From Pelomonas sp046294815 (GTDB lineage: Bacteria; Pseudomonadota; Gammaproteobacteria; Burkholderiales; Burkholderiaceae_C), in the NCBI GenBank assembly GCA_046294815.1, contig JBKBOJ010000004.1:1-64000 (forward strand): DNA of 64,000 bases, given 5' to 3'. The notes beneath the pieces were generated by a model. The model was not told the origin of the DNA, did no database searches, and was given only the letters and a program-made list of their open reading frames with translations. Made by a program: the position numbers and the translations under genes. The first letter of the stretch is position 1. The number at the start of each line of letters is the position of its first letter. Positions 41,303 to 50,750 of this stretch are shown one piece after another.

Positions 41303-42163
41303 TCAGTGCAGCAGCGCCACCTGCTCGCCATCGCCTCCGGCGGGCGCCGACGCGGCTTCGCGCAGCGGCGCCGGGCGGACGACGGCAGCGGCATTGACGG
41401 GCACGCTGCGGCCGGCGGCGACGGACTTCAGCAAATCGTGTTCGCCCAGCACGCGGCCCGCGTAGCCGGCGTCGTCGGCCAGGTTGGCCGCGCCGACGTA
41501 GTAGCGCAAGCCTTCTTCCAGGCCGCCGGCACGCTGTATGCATTCCTTGAGCACCTGCACCCCGACGCGCAGGTTGGCGACCGGGTCGAAGGCCGCATGC
41601 GTGCCGCCGAAGGCCTCGTATTTGTCGTCGTGCAACCGCGTCATGACCTGCATCAGACCTTGCGCGCCGACGGCACTCTGGGCGAACGGGTTGAACCCTG
41701 ACTCGATGGCCATGATGGCCAGGATCAACGTGGGCTCGACCTTGGCGCGCTGGCCGACGGCCCAGGCTTCCTGCACCAGCCGGCTGACCGGCTCGGGTGC
41801 GACGCGGTAGCGGCGCGCCAGCCAGTGCGCGACCGCCGCCTGCTGGCGGCTCAGCGCGCGTGGATCGGCTGCGGTGGCGCGTGCGACTGCGCCCGGCTCG
41901 GCCGACGCCAGCAGGATGTTGCCCTCGGCCTCTGCGCGGGCCTCCTGGCGGGCGTTCAGCCAGCCCAGCGTGGCGGATTCGAGCTTCTCGCGCAGGCTGG
42001 CCTGACTCGCGAACATCAGCACGACTGCCACCACGGCCAGGCCCACCAGGGCCAGCGTGTTGTGACTGACCACTAGCAGGCCGTTGCCGATGTCCCGAAC
42101 GAACAGCGACGCGGCGTCGCGTGCATGGCGAGCAACGGTGATGAGGTCTTGACGTGTCGTCAT
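41303..42163 (-). CDS. Membrane-anchored lytic transglycosylase (SLT domain)
   Basis: A 286-residue protein. A membrane helix at about 37-54 (TLALVGLAVVAVVLMFASQA) anchors it in the inner membrane. The SLT domain lies at about 140-250: AIMAIESGFNPFAQSAVGAQ carries the catalytic Glu, GLMQVMTRLH the GLMQ motif, and NLRVGVQVLKECI the third block. It cuts peptidoglycan glycan strands with 1,6-anhydro formation. The start MTTRQDLITV follows a plausible site; upstream frame extension is not supported. It is divergent from ubiD. Confidence 0.9.
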   Translation of the reverse strand: MTTRQDLITVARHARDAASLFVRDIGNGLLVVSHNTLALVGLAVVAVVLMFASQASLREKLESATLGWLNARQEARAEAEGNILLASAEPGAVARATAADPRALSRQQAAVAHWLARRYRVAPEPVSRLVQEAWAVGQRAKVEPTLILAIMAIESGFNPFAQSAVGAQGLMQVMTRLHDDKYEAFGGTHAAFDPVANLRVGVQVLKECIQRAGGLEEGLRYYVGAANLADDAGYAGRVLGEHDLLKSVAAGRSVPVNAAAVVRPAPLREAASAPAGGDGEQVALLH

Positions 42164-42378
42164 GCGACTCCTTGTGTCGCGGCCATTCACAGGCAGCCAG
42201 GTTGGCGGTCTGGGCGCAGCGACGGTGATAAGTTCCGGCCTTTCAGAAGGGAGTGCAGCGCCTTGGCGCCCGGCAGCCCCGGCCGGCCGGGCTTCAGTAA
42301 AAACCCGTAGGCGGCGCATTTTACGAAGTGAAGATAACCCGTCAAGGCTGTTCGGGATCTTCAAAACTACTTTTGGTT

Positions 42379-43917
42379 ATGAAATACAGTGACCTGCGGG
42401 ACTTCATGGACGGGCTGGAGCGCTTGGGCGAGCTCAAGCGCGTGCGTGAACACGTCTCGCCCGTGTTGGAAATGACGGCGCTCAGCGACCGCGTGCTGCG
42501 GGCCGGCGGGCCGGCCCTGCTGTTTGAGTCGCCGACCGGGTTTTCCACCCCGGCCCTGACCAATCTTTTCGGAACGACGCGACGCGTCGCACTCGGCATG
42601 GGCGCTGAGTCTCTGGCCGATTTGCGGGATGTTGGCCGGGTGTTGGCCAGCCTCAAGGAGCCCGAACCACCCAAGGGCCTGAAGGACGCCGGAAAGCTGG
42701 TGCAAATGGCCAAGGCGTTGTGGGACATGAAGCCCGCCGTGCAGCGCCACGCGGCCTGCCAGGAGGAGGTCTTCGAGGGGGGCGACATCGACCTCGGTCG
42801 GCTGCCCATCCAGACCTGTTGGCCCGACGACGCCGCCCCCCTGATCACCTGGGGTCTGGTCATCACGCGGGGACCCATGCGGACCCGCCAGAACCTGGGC
42901 ATCTACCGCCAGCAGCTCATCGGCCCCCGCCAGGTCATCATGCGTTGGCTCGCGCACCGGGGGGGGGCACTGGACTTCCGTGATTTCGCGCTGGCCCATC
43001 CCGGCCAGCCCTTCCCGATCGCCGTCGCGTTGGGGGCCGACCCGGCCACCATCCTGGGGGCGGTCACGCCGGTGCCGGACAGCCTGTCCGAATACCAGTT
43101 CGCCGGCCTGCTGCGCGGCTCGCGCACGCAACTCGTGAACACGGCGGTGGGTGGCGAGCGGCCGCTGCAGGCGCCGGCGTCGGCCGAGATCGTGCTGGAG
43201 GGCCACATTCCGCCGGCGGCACCCGGCTTTGTCGGCGTTAGCGAGCGCGGCGTGCCGCTGAAGGAGAAGGGCGGCTACCTGCATGCGCTGGAGGGCCCGT
43301 TTGGCGACCACACCGGCTACTACAACGAGCAGGACTGGTTCCCGGTGCTCGAGATCAATCGCCTGACGCAGCGGCGCAACCCTATCTACCACTCCACCTA
43401 CACCGGCAAACCGCCCGACGAGCCCGCCATTCTGGGCGTCGCGCTCAACGAGGTCTTCGTGCCCATCCTGCAGAAGCAATTTCCGGAGATCGTCGACTTC
43501 TACCTGCCACCCGAGGGCTGCAGCTACCGCATGGCGGTCGTCTCCATCAAGAAGGCCTACCCCGGCCATGCCAAGCGGCTGATGTTCGGCATCTGGAGCT
43601 TTTTGCGCCAATTCATGTACACCAAGTTCATCGTCGTTGTGGACGACGACATCGACACGCGCAACTGGCAGGAGGTGATCTGGGCCATCACCACGCGCAT
43701 GGATCCGGTGCGCGACACCACGCTGGTCGACAACACGCCCATCGACTACCTGGACTTCGCCTCGCCGGTCAGCGGCCTGGGGGGCAAGATGGGGCTGGAC
43801 GCCACCAACAAATGGCCTGGCGAGACCGACCGCGAATGGGGGCGCAGCATCCGCCTGCCGCCCGAGGTCACGAAACGGGCCGAGGCGCTATTCGGACAAC
43901 TCTTGTTGAAGCTCTGA
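42379..43917 (+). CDS. ubiD: UbiD-family prenylated-FMN decarboxylase
   Basis: A 512-residue decarboxylase that removes the carboxyl group from the octaprenyl-hydroxybenzoate intermediate of ubiquinone synthesis, using prenylated FMN made by UbiX. The start MKYSDLRDFMDGLERLGELK is canonical. Family blocks include NLGIYRQQLIGPRQVIMRWL, DSLSEYQFAGLLRG, GDHTGYYNEQDWFPVLEINR and the acidic metal-binding VVVDDDIDTRNWQEV. No ubiX is nearby. A strong terminator follows. Confidence 0.96.
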   Translation: MKYSDLRDFMDGLERLGELKRVREHVSPVLEMTALSDRVLRAGGPALLFESPTGFSTPALTNLFGTTRRVALGMGAESLADLRDVGRVLASLKEPEPPKGLKDAGKLVQMAKALWDMKPAVQRHAACQEEVFEGGDIDLGRLPIQTCWPDDAAPLITWGLVITRGPMRTRQNLGIYRQQLIGPRQVIMRWLAHRGGALDFRDFALAHPGQPFPIAVALGADPATILGAVTPVPDSLSEYQFAGLLRGSRTQLVNTAVGGERPLQAPASAEIVLEGHIPPAAPGFVGVSERGVPLKEKGGYLHALEGPFGDHTGYYNEQDWFPVLEINRLTQRRNPIYHSTYTGKPPDEPAILGVALNEVFVPILQKQFPEIVDFYLPPEGCSYRMAVVSIKKAYPGHAKRLMFGIWSFLRQFMYTKFIVVVDDDIDTRNWQEVIWAITTRMDPVRDTTLVDNTPIDYLDFASPVSGLGGKMGLDATNKWPGETDREWGRSIRLPPEVTKRAEALFGQLLLKL

Positions 43918-44031
43918 GGCCGCTCGCCTAAGGTTGGTGGGCCTTTTCAGGCAAATCCTCTGGCGCAATCTTTGCGCGCCAGGAGCCCAGTGGCAGATAG
44001 CCGCTGAGCCCCACGGTGGCCTCGCCACCGA

Positions 44032-44069
44032 CCCCGCCCGGCCCTCCAGCCCGGCGGGGTTTCTCATTT
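44032..44069 (+). terminator. Rho-independent terminator after ubiD
   Basis: CCCCGCC (44032-44038) pairs with GGCGGGG (44053-44059) and is followed by TTTCTCATTT. A second stem, CGGTGGC-CTC-GCCACCG (44014-44030), lies just upstream. Together they fill the 162-bp gap between ubiD and the convergent YdcF-like gene and probably stop ubiD transcription. Confidence 0.75.
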
Positions 44070-44079
44070 GGGGCCGCGC

Positions 44080-44895
44080 TTAGCGGCCACTCCACCAGGC
44101 CAGGGTTTCGTAGACCACGTAGCGCACCCGGGCAAAGCCGCTGGCCGATGGACACCAGTCGGCAAAGCTGGTCAACGCATCGTCGCGCAGACCGACGGGC
44201 GCCGGCACGATGCGCAGACCCAGCGGCATGGCCTGGGCTTCAAAGGCGCGCAGCGCGCGTCGCATGTGGGCGTCGTGCGTGACCAGCAGCACCTGCCTGA
44301 CACCGGCCTGCGCCAGCAGCGGCAGCGTGTTGGCGGCGTTCTCGCGCGTGTCGCGCGAGCGGTCTTCTGCCCAGCGCAGCGGCAGGCGGTAGTCCTCGGC
44401 GGCCACGCGCGCGGCCACGCTCGCTTCCGGCTGGCGCAAGTCCGGCGCGGCCCAGCCGATGCCGCCCGAAAAGCCCAGCGGCCAGCCGGTGCGGCGGGCC
44501 AGCCAGACGCCGTAAGCCAGCCGCTCGGCAGTCACCTCCTTGAGCGCGGCCCGGCCGTACTCGGGCGCGTGGCCACGCACGCCTCCGCCCAGCACCAGCA
44601 CGGCGCCGTCCGGGCTGCCACGCAGCGCAGCGAGGTGCGCGGCGCTCAGCGCCTCGGGCTGGCCTAGCGCGCGGCTGAGCAACTCGCCAGCCGCCTCGGT
44701 CGCCGAGAACCACACCAGCGCCAGCGCGAGGCCCAGTATCCAGCCGCCGCCGCGGCGCTGGTGCCGCAGCCGCCAGCCACCCCAGGCGGCCATAAACAGC
44801 CAGGGCGCGGGCGGCATCGCGACGGCCAGCAGCAGGGACTTGAAGATGGTGTAGTCGAAGGTGAGGCTCACGCCCGGCATCATCGCTGACATCAA
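44080..44895 (-). CDS. YdcF/DUF218-family membrane protein
   Basis: A 271-residue protein. N-terminal membrane helices are at about 15-45 and 50-70 (LFMAAWGGWRL; GWILGLALALVWFSATEAAG), followed by a DUF218 domain (about 95-265) with AVLVLGGGVRGHAPEYGRA, WPLGFSGGIGWA and QVLLVTHDAHMRRALRAFEA. The family includes SanA/ElyC-like envelope proteins; the exact reaction is unknown. Several ATGs cluster at the start; any of the first four is possible. It is divergent from the DUF748 gene. Confidence 0.85.
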   Translation of the reverse strand: MMSAMMPGVSLTFDYTIFKSLLLAVAMPPAPWLFMAAWGGWRLRHQRRGGGWILGLALALVWFSATEAAGELLSRALGQPEALSAAHLAALRGSPDGAVLVLGGGVRGHAPEYGRAALKEVTAERLAYGVWLARRTGWPLGFSGGIGWAAPDLRQPEASVAARVAAEDYRLPLRWAEDRSRDTRENAANTLPLLAQAGVRQVLLVTHDAHMRRALRAFEAQAMPLGLRIVPAPVGLRDDALTSFADWCPSASGFARVRYVVYETLAWWSGR

Positions 44896-44910
44896 TAATG
44901 CGCCGCCGTG

Positions 44911-47900
44911 ATGACCGTCCCTCGCTCCCCCATTCGCCTGACCCTGTGGGCCGTGGTCGCGCTGTCGGCGCTGTTCGCGCTGCTGCTGATGACGGTCACG
45001 CTGGCGCTGCCCGGCTGGGCCTCAGGCCGTGGCGCGGCTCTGGCCAGCCAGGCGCTGGGGCGGCCGGTCAGCATCGCCCGCGTGCAAGTCCAGCCCTGGC
45101 GACTGGCCGTGGTTGTGGAAGGCTTGGCTATCGCCGGCAGCGACGCCGCGGCACCGCCGCAACTGACGCTGGCGCGGCTGGACGCGGCGCTGTCGCTGCG
45201 GTCGCTGTTGCGCGGCCATGTGGTCTTGGAATCGCTGCAGCTGGTGCAGCCAGAGCTGCGCGTGGCGCGGCTGGCCGAGGGGCGCTACGACGTGGACGAT
45301 CTGATCCGGCGCCTCACGGCCCAGCCCGCCGGCGCTGACCAGCCCGCCATGCCGTTCGCGGTCTACAACATCGAACTCCGTGAGGGCCGCGTGCTGTTCG
45401 ACGATAGCCCCGTGCAGCGCCGGCACGTGCTGGACGGCCTGCGGCTGGCGCTGCCCTTTGTGTCGACCATCGCCACCGACGTGGCCGTCACGGTTCAGCC
45501 GCATCTCAGCGGCCGGCTGGACGGCGTGGCCTTCGACAGCCGGGCCGAAGCGCTGCCGTTTGCCGAAGAGGCCAGCGCGCGGCTGTCGCTGCGGCTGGCC
45601 GGGCTGGACCTTGCGCCGCTGGCTGCCTATCTGCCCGCCGCGCTGCCGCTGCGGCTGCGCGCCGGGCATCTGGATGCGGACCTGGCGCTGGACTTCGCCG
45701 AGCGCAGGCGCCAGCCGCCGGTCGTCAAGCTCAGCGGCGCGCTCCGGCTGCTGGATTTGTTGCTGACGCGACCCGATGGCGCGCCGCTGCTGACTCTGAA
45801 GTCGCTGGAGCTGCCGCTGACCGACGTGCAGCCGCTGCGCCGCCAACTGGCCCTGGGCCTGGTGCGGCTGGACACGCTGGACTGGCGCGCCGCGCCGTTG
45901 CCGCCAGCGCGGGGCGGTGCTGCCGTCAGCCCACCATGGCAGTTGCGCATTGCCGGGCTGGAGCTCCGCGACGGGCAGGTCAGCGCCGCCGGCGTGCTGC
46001 TGCAGGACGTCCAGCTCAAGCTGGGCGCCGCCGCCTGGCCGCTGCAGCAGCCGGTGCAGCTGGACGCCGGCCTGCGCCTGGACGCCGCCACGCTGGCCGC
46101 GCAGGTGCGCCTGGCGCCCGAGCGCCTGCAGGTCGAGGCCAGGCTGGCCGGCCTGGCGCTGGCGCCGCTGGCACCATGGCTGCCATTGCCGGTCACGGCG
46201 CGGCTGACCGGCGTGCTGTCGGGCCAGACCGCGCTGAGCGTCGATCAGCCGCTGGCCGAAGGCGCAGCCGACCGCGCCCGACTCGTGCTGCGCGAACTGC
46301 AGCTGGACGATGCGCGGCTGAGCCTGTCCGGCCAGCCGCTGCTGTCGCTGGCCCAGGTCCGGCTGGAGCAGGCCGAGATCGACGTCGCGAAGCGCCAGCT
46401 GCGCATGGGCCAGCTGCAACTGGACGCGCCGCGCGCCCAGCTGGCCCGCGATGCGGCCGGGCGGCTGAACCTCGCGGCGCTGCTGCCGCAGCCCGAGGCC
46501 ACGACAAAGGGGCGGGGGCCTGGCTGGACCCTGCAACTGGCTGGGCTGGCGGTCGAGCGTGGCGGCCTGCACTGGCACGATGCGGCCGTTGCTGCCGGCC
46601 TCACACCCGTTGCGCTGGCCTTGGAGCCGCTGCGGCTGCAGGCGGGCCCGCTGGCCTGGCCCGCCGCGACACCGGTGGCCACGCAGCTGAGCGGGCGGCT
46701 GGCGGCGCTGGGGCCGAATGATCGGCCGCTGCTGGCCAGCGGTGGCGACCTGCACTGGCAGGGCCGCGTGGGCCTGGTGCCCTGGACGGCCAGCGGTGAG
46801 CTGCAGACCTCGGGCCTGCCACTGCACCTGCTGGGCGCCTACCTGGACCCGGCCTGGGGCCTGCACCTGCAGCGTGCCGAGCTGGGCCTCAAGACCACGC
46901 TGAGTGCGGCCCAGCAGCCCGACGGTGCCTGGCTGGCGAGCGTGGCGGGCGACCTGCGGCTGGGGCCGCTGTCACTGATGCAGACCCGGCTGGTCGATGG
47001 CCAGCGCGTCATCGGCGAAGACCTGCTGAGCTGGCAGGCGCTGCAGCTGGAGGGCCTGCGACTGGCGCTGGCGCCGGGCGCGCCGCCCCGGCTGAGCGTG
47101 CGAGAAGCCCAGCTGGACGACGCCTACGCCCGCCTGATCGTCGACGAGCAGGGGCGCTTCAACCTGCGCGACATCCGCCCGGCCGAGGCGGCATCGGCCC
47201 CGGCGCCGGCCGCTCCGCCACCCGAGATCGCCGTGGACAAACTGCGCTTGAACAGGGGGCTGGTGGACTTCAGCGACCGCTTCGTGCGGCCCAATTACAG
47301 CACCCGACTGAGCGAACTGCAGGGCTCGCTTGGCGCGTTCTCGTCCAGCAGCGCGCAGATGGCTCCGCTGACGCTGCGCGGCAAGATCGCGGGCACCGGC
47401 CTGCTGGAGATCAACGGTCAGCTCAAGCCCGGCACGCCGCTGGCCATGGACGTGCAGGCCGATGCCAGCGACATCGAGCTGGCGCCGCTGTCCGCCTACG
47501 CCGGCAAGTACGCCGGTTACGCGATCGAGCGCGGCAAGCTATCGGCCCGGCTGCACTACCAGATCGAGCCCGGCGGGCGGCTGTCGGCCAGCAACCAGAT
47601 CATCCTGAATCAGCTCACGCTGGGTGAACGCGTCGAGAGTGCGGATGCGACCGCGCTGCCCATTCGGCTGGCCGTCGCGCTGCTCAGGGACCGCGACGGC
47701 GTCATCGACGTCAACCTGCCCGTCAGCGGCTCGCTGAACGATCCCGAGTTCAGCGTCGGCGGTCTGGTGTGGAAGCTGGTGCTCAAGCTGGTCGGCAAGG
47801 CGCTGACCTCGCCGTTCGCGTTGTTCAGTGGCAGCGACGAGCCCGATGCCGCGCTGATTGCCTTCGCGCCGGGCAGTGCCGAGCTGGCGGGCACGGACAA

Positions 47901-48351
47901 ACTCGACCGCATCGCGCAGTTGCTGGCCGACAAGCCCGGCGTGCAGCTCACGCTGACCGGTTGGGTCGACCCGGTGGCCGAGACGGTGGCGCTGCGCGAG
48001 CTGCAGCTGCAGGCCGCGCTCCAGGCTGAGCTGAAGACCGCGCCGACGCCCGAGGCCGCCCTCCTGCGTCTATACCAGGCCAGCAAGCTGCCCAACAAGC
48101 CGCGCAACCTGCTGGGCCTGGCCAAGGACTTGCCGCCTGAGCAGATGCGCGGCCTGCTCATGGGCAGCTACCCGGTTGACGACGAAACCCTGCGCCAGCT
48201 GGCCCTGGCGCGCGCGGTGGCCGTGCGCGATGCACTGCTGGCCCGTGGCGCGCCCAATGCGCGCGTCTTCGTGGCCGCGCCTAAGCTCTGTGACGGCGCT
48301 TGCGAGAGCGGCTGGCAACCCCATGTCGAGATGTCTCTTCATACCCCCTGA
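44911..48351 (+). CDS. AsmA-like DUF748 envelope protein
   Basis: A 1146-residue protein: an N-terminal membrane helix (about 10-32, LTLWAVVALSALFALLLMTV) anchors a very long periplasmic beta-rich chain of the AsmA/DUF748 type. Telltale blocks are RPVSIARVQVQPWRLAVVVE near the start and NRGLVDFSDRFVRPNYSTRL, KYAGYAIERGKLSARLHYQI and DGVIDVNLPVSGSLNDPEFS later. An OmpA-like segment (LIAFAPGSAELAGTDKLDRI) is near the C-terminus. Relatives (TamB, YhdP) are thought to move phospholipids between membranes; this is family inference. A GTG one codon upstream of the ATG is possible. msrA follows after 10 bp. Confidence 0.9.
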   Translation: MTVPRSPIRLTLWAVVALSALFALLLMTVTLALPGWASGRGAALASQALGRPVSIARVQVQPWRLAVVVEGLAIAGSDAAAPPQLTLARLDAALSLRSLLRGHVVLESLQLVQPELRVARLAEGRYDVDDLIRRLTAQPAGADQPAMPFAVYNIELREGRVLFDDSPVQRRHVLDGLRLALPFVSTIATDVAVTVQPHLSGRLDGVAFDSRAEALPFAEEASARLSLRLAGLDLAPLAAYLPAALPLRLRAGHLDADLALDFAERRRQPPVVKLSGALRLLDLLLTRPDGAPLLTLKSLELPLTDVQPLRRQLALGLVRLDTLDWRAAPLPPARGGAAVSPPWQLRIAGLELRDGQVSAAGVLLQDVQLKLGAAAWPLQQPVQLDAGLRLDAATLAAQVRLAPERLQVEARLAGLALAPLAPWLPLPVTARLTGVLSGQTALSVDQPLAEGAADRARLVLRELQLDDARLSLSGQPLLSLAQVRLEQAEIDVAKRQLRMGQLQLDAPRAQLARDAAGRLNLAALLPQPEATTKGRGPGWTLQLAGLAVERGGLHWHDAAVAAGLTPVALALEPLRLQAGPLAWPAATPVATQLSGRLAALGPNDRPLLASGGDLHWQGRVGLVPWTASGELQTSGLPLHLLGAYLDPAWGLHLQRAELGLKTTLSAAQQPDGAWLASVAGDLRLGPLSLMQTRLVDGQRVIGEDLLSWQALQLEGLRLALAPGAPPRLSVREAQLDDAYARLIVDEQGRFNLRDIRPAEAASAPAPAAPPPEIAVDKLRLNRGLVDFSDRFVRPNYSTRLSELQGSLGAFSSSSAQMAPLTLRGKIAGTGLLEINGQLKPGTPLAMDVQADASDIELAPLSAYAGKYAGYAIERGKLSARLHYQIEPGGRLSASNQIILNQLTLGERVESADATALPIRLAVALLRDRDGVIDVNLPVSGSLNDPEFSVGGLVWKLVLKLVGKALTSPFALFSGSDEPDAALIAFAPGSAELAGTDKLDRIAQLLADKPGVQLTLTGWVDPVAETVALRELQLQAALQAELKTAPTPEAALLRLYQASKLPNKPRNLLGLAKDLPPEQMRGLLMGSYPVDDETLRQLALARAVAVRDALLARGAPNARVFVAAPKLCDGACESGWQPHVEMSLHTP

Positions 48352-48361
48352 AAGCCCACCC

Positions 48362-48898
48362 ATGACTGCTACGACTCTTGAACGCATCACCCTGGCCGGC
48401 GGCTGCTTTTGGTGCCTGGAGGCCGTCTACGAGCGGGTGCGGGGCGTGCACCGCGTCGAGAGCGGCTACAGCAATGGCCACGCTGCACAGCCCAACTACG
48501 AGCAAGTCTGCAGCGGCAGCACCGGCCATGCCGAGGTGGTGCGGCTGGACTTCGACCCGGCCGAGGTCTCGCTGCGCGAGCTGCTGGAGGTCTTCTTCAC
48601 CATCCACGACCCGACCACGCTGAACCGCCAGGGCGCCGACGTCGGCACGCAGTACCGCTCTGGCATCTACTGGCACAACGAGGCGCAGCGGCAACTGGCC
48701 GCCGAGGTAATCCAGCAGGTCAACGAGCACCACGACGGCCGCGTCGTCACCGAGCTGCAGCCCGAGACCAACTACCACCCGGCCGAGCCCTATCACCAGC
48801 ACTACTACGCCCGCAACCCGGACCAGGGTTACTGCGCCTTCGTCGTGGCGGCCAAGGTGGACAAGTTCCTGTCCACCTTCAAGCGCCTGGTCAAGTGA
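48362..48898 (+). CDS. msrA: Peptide methionine-(S)-S-oxide reductase
   Basis: A 178-residue repair enzyme that reduces methionine sulfoxide. The active-site motif GGCFWCLEAVY is at residue 13, followed by VESGYSNG, TGHAEVVRLDFDP, DVGTQYRSGIYW and YHQHYYARNPDQGYC. There is no signal peptide, so it is cytosolic. Its stop shares bases with the next start (TGATG), tying it to the ABC-transporter genes. Confidence 0.97.
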   Translation: MTATTLERITLAGGCFWCLEAVYERVRGVHRVESGYSNGHAAQPNYEQVCSGSTGHAEVVRLDFDPAEVSLRELLEVFFTIHDPTTLNRQGADVGTQYRSGIYWHNEAQRQLAAEVIQQVNEHHDGRVVTELQPETNYHPAEPYHQHYYARNPDQGYCAFVVAAKVDKFLSTFKRLVK

Positions 48899-49539
48899 TG
48901 CTTGCCTGGAGCGGGCTGCGCCACCGCTATGCCGGAGGCGCCGAGATCACCTATGCCGACTTCACGCTGCGGCCCGGCCGCCACCTGTTGCTGCGCGGCG
49001 CGTCGGGCTCGGGCAAGTCCACGCTGCTGGCGCTGCTGGCCGGGCTGCTGCGCGTGCAGCAGGGGGTGTTGGAGGTGGCGGGCACGGACCTGACGGCCCT
49101 GGGCCCGCGCGCGCTGGACGCCTGGCGCGGCGCGACGCTGGGCTTCGTGCCGCAGCGCCTGCACCTCAGCGATGCGCTGACTGTGGCTGGCAATCTGGCG
49201 CTGCCGGCGCTCGCCGTGGGGCAGGGCGAGGACAGAGCACGCGCCGCCGAGCTGCTGGCGGCGCTGGGCATCACCGCGCTGTCCGGGCGGCGGCCCCACC
49301 AGCTCAGCGTGGGCCAGGCCCAGCGCGTGGCGCTGGCGCGCGCGCTGATGCGCCGGCCGCGCCTGCTGCTGGCCGACGAGCCCAGCGCCAGTCTCGACGA
49401 CGAGCACACGCTGCAGATGCTGGCGCTGCTGCTGGATGCGGCCGAGCGCGAGGGGTGCACGCTGGTCATCGCCAGCCATGACGCGCGCGTGGTCGAGGCA
49501 CTGAGCGGCCGGGACGACGTGGCCGAGGTGCTGCTGTGA
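48898..49539 (+). CDS. ABC transporter ATP-binding protein (LolD/MacB class)
   Basis: A 213-residue ATPase. Walker A is LRGASGSGKSTLLALLAGLL (about 33-52). The signature HQLSVGQAQRVALARALMRR has V in place of the first G of LSGGQ. Walker B is LLLADEPSASLDD, and the switch His is in VIASHDARVV. The class drives FtsX/MacB-type permeases that work on substrates in the periplasm or membrane rather than by classic import. It overlaps the permease gene (GTGA). Confidence 0.93.
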   Translation: MLAWSGLRHRYAGGAEITYADFTLRPGRHLLLRGASGSGKSTLLALLAGLLRVQQGVLEVAGTDLTALGPRALDAWRGATLGFVPQRLHLSDALTVAGNLALPALAVGQGEDRARAAELLAALGITALSGRRPHQLSVGQAQRVALARALMRRPRLLLADEPSASLDDEHTLQMLALLLDAAEREGCTLVIASHDARVVEALSGRDDVAEVLL

Positions 49540-50732
49540 TCCGGCTGGCCTGGCGCTATCTGTGGTCCAACCCGCTGACGACGGCGCTCAACCTGCTGCT
49601 GCTGACGCTGGGGCTGGCGGCCGTGACCTTCGTGCTGCGCGCCAGCGCCCAGGTGGAGGCGGGGCTCAAGCGCGACCTCGCCGGCATCGACCTGGTCGTG
49701 GGCGCCAAGGGCAGCCCCATGCAGATCATGCTGGCCGGCGTCTTCCACCTCGATGCGCCCACCGGCAACATCCCCATGGCCACGCTGGATCTGCTGCAAC
49801 GGCAGCCGCTGGTGGCGCAGGCCGTGCCGCTGTCGCTGGGCGACTCGTTCCGCGGCCATCGCATCGTCGGCACCACCCCGGCCTACCTGGACCTCTACGG
49901 CGCCAAGCTGGGGCAGGGCGCCTTGTGGACCCGGCCCATGCAGGCCGTGCTGGGGGCGGAGGTCGCGCAGGCCACGGGTTTGAAGATTGGCGACCGCTTC
50001 GCAGGCAGCCATGGCCTCGCCGACGGCGGCGGCGCGCACGGCGAGCACCAGTTCGAGGTCGTCGGCGTGCTGGCGACCTCCGGCAGCGTGCTGGATCGCC
50101 TGGTGCTGACCGACCTGGCCTCGGTCTGGGAGGTGCACGAAGAACACCACGCCGACGCAGCCGACGCGCATCACGACGACGACAAGCGTGAGACCACGCT
50201 GGTGCTGGTGCGCTACCGCAGTCCGCTGGCGGCGGCGCTGCTGCCGCGCTGGGTCAATGCGCAGCCCGGCCTGCAGTCGGCCGCGCCCGCGCTGGAGACC
50301 GCACGGCTGATGCGGCTGGTGGGAGCGGGCACCGAGGTGTTGCGCGGCTTCGGCATCGTGCTGCTGTTGGCCGCGGGGCTGTCGGTCTGGGTGGCGCTGC
50401 TGCACGCGGTGAGCGCCCGCCAGGCCGACCTGGCCATGCTGCGCATGCTGGGCGCGCCGGCCCATCGCGTGGCCGCGCTGATCGCGCTGGAAGCCCTGCT
50501 GCTGGCCGGCCTGGCCACGCTTCTCGGGCTCGCGGCCGGCCATGGGCTCGTGGCCTTGCTGGAGCGCCTGCTGGCCGAGCGGCAGTCGCTGCGACTCGCG
50601 CCGCTGGGCTTGGGCGAGGCGGAATGGTGGGTGCCGCTGCTGGCCTGCGGCACGGCGCTGCTGGCCGCCGCTTGGCCGGCCTGGCGCGCCTACCGGCTGG
50701 ACGTGACGACGCTGCTGCAGGCACCGCGCTGA
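49536..50732 (+). CDS. FtsX/MacB-type ABC permease with a His-rich periplasmic loop
   Basis: A 398-residue permease with GTG start: a first membrane helix at about 16-38 (LNLLLLTLGLAAVTFVL), a large periplasmic domain, and three C-terminal helices (GIVLLLAAGLSVWVALL, AALIALEALLLAGLATLL, LLACGTALLAAAWPAW). The periplasmic domain holds DLVVGAKGSPMQIMLAGVFH, typical of this permease group. It also holds a cluster with many His and Asp (VHEEHHADAADAHHDDD, about residues 197-216; also GAHGEHQFE), which suggests metal handling. It is followed by a DUF3299 gene. Confidence 0.9.
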   Translation: MIRLAWRYLWSNPLTTALNLLLLTLGLAAVTFVLRASAQVEAGLKRDLAGIDLVVGAKGSPMQIMLAGVFHLDAPTGNIPMATLDLLQRQPLVAQAVPLSLGDSFRGHRIVGTTPAYLDLYGAKLGQGALWTRPMQAVLGAEVAQATGLKIGDRFAGSHGLADGGGAHGEHQFEVVGVLATSGSVLDRLVLTDLASVWEVHEEHHADAADAHHDDDKRETTLVLVRYRSPLAAALLPRWVNAQPGLQSAAPALETARLMRLVGAGTEVLRGFGIVLLLAAGLSVWVALLHAVSARQADLAMLRMLGAPAHRVAALIALEALLLAGLATLLGLAAGHGLVALLERLLAERQSLRLAPLGLGEAEWWVPLLACGTALLAAAWPAWRAYRLDVTTLLQAPR

Positions 50733-50750
50733 GCGAGGACAATCGCGGCC

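Noticed and set aside
45022..46866. 614-codon minus-strand ORF antisense to the DUF748 gene
   Set aside because: Gln/Arg-rich shadow frame without any recognisable motif.
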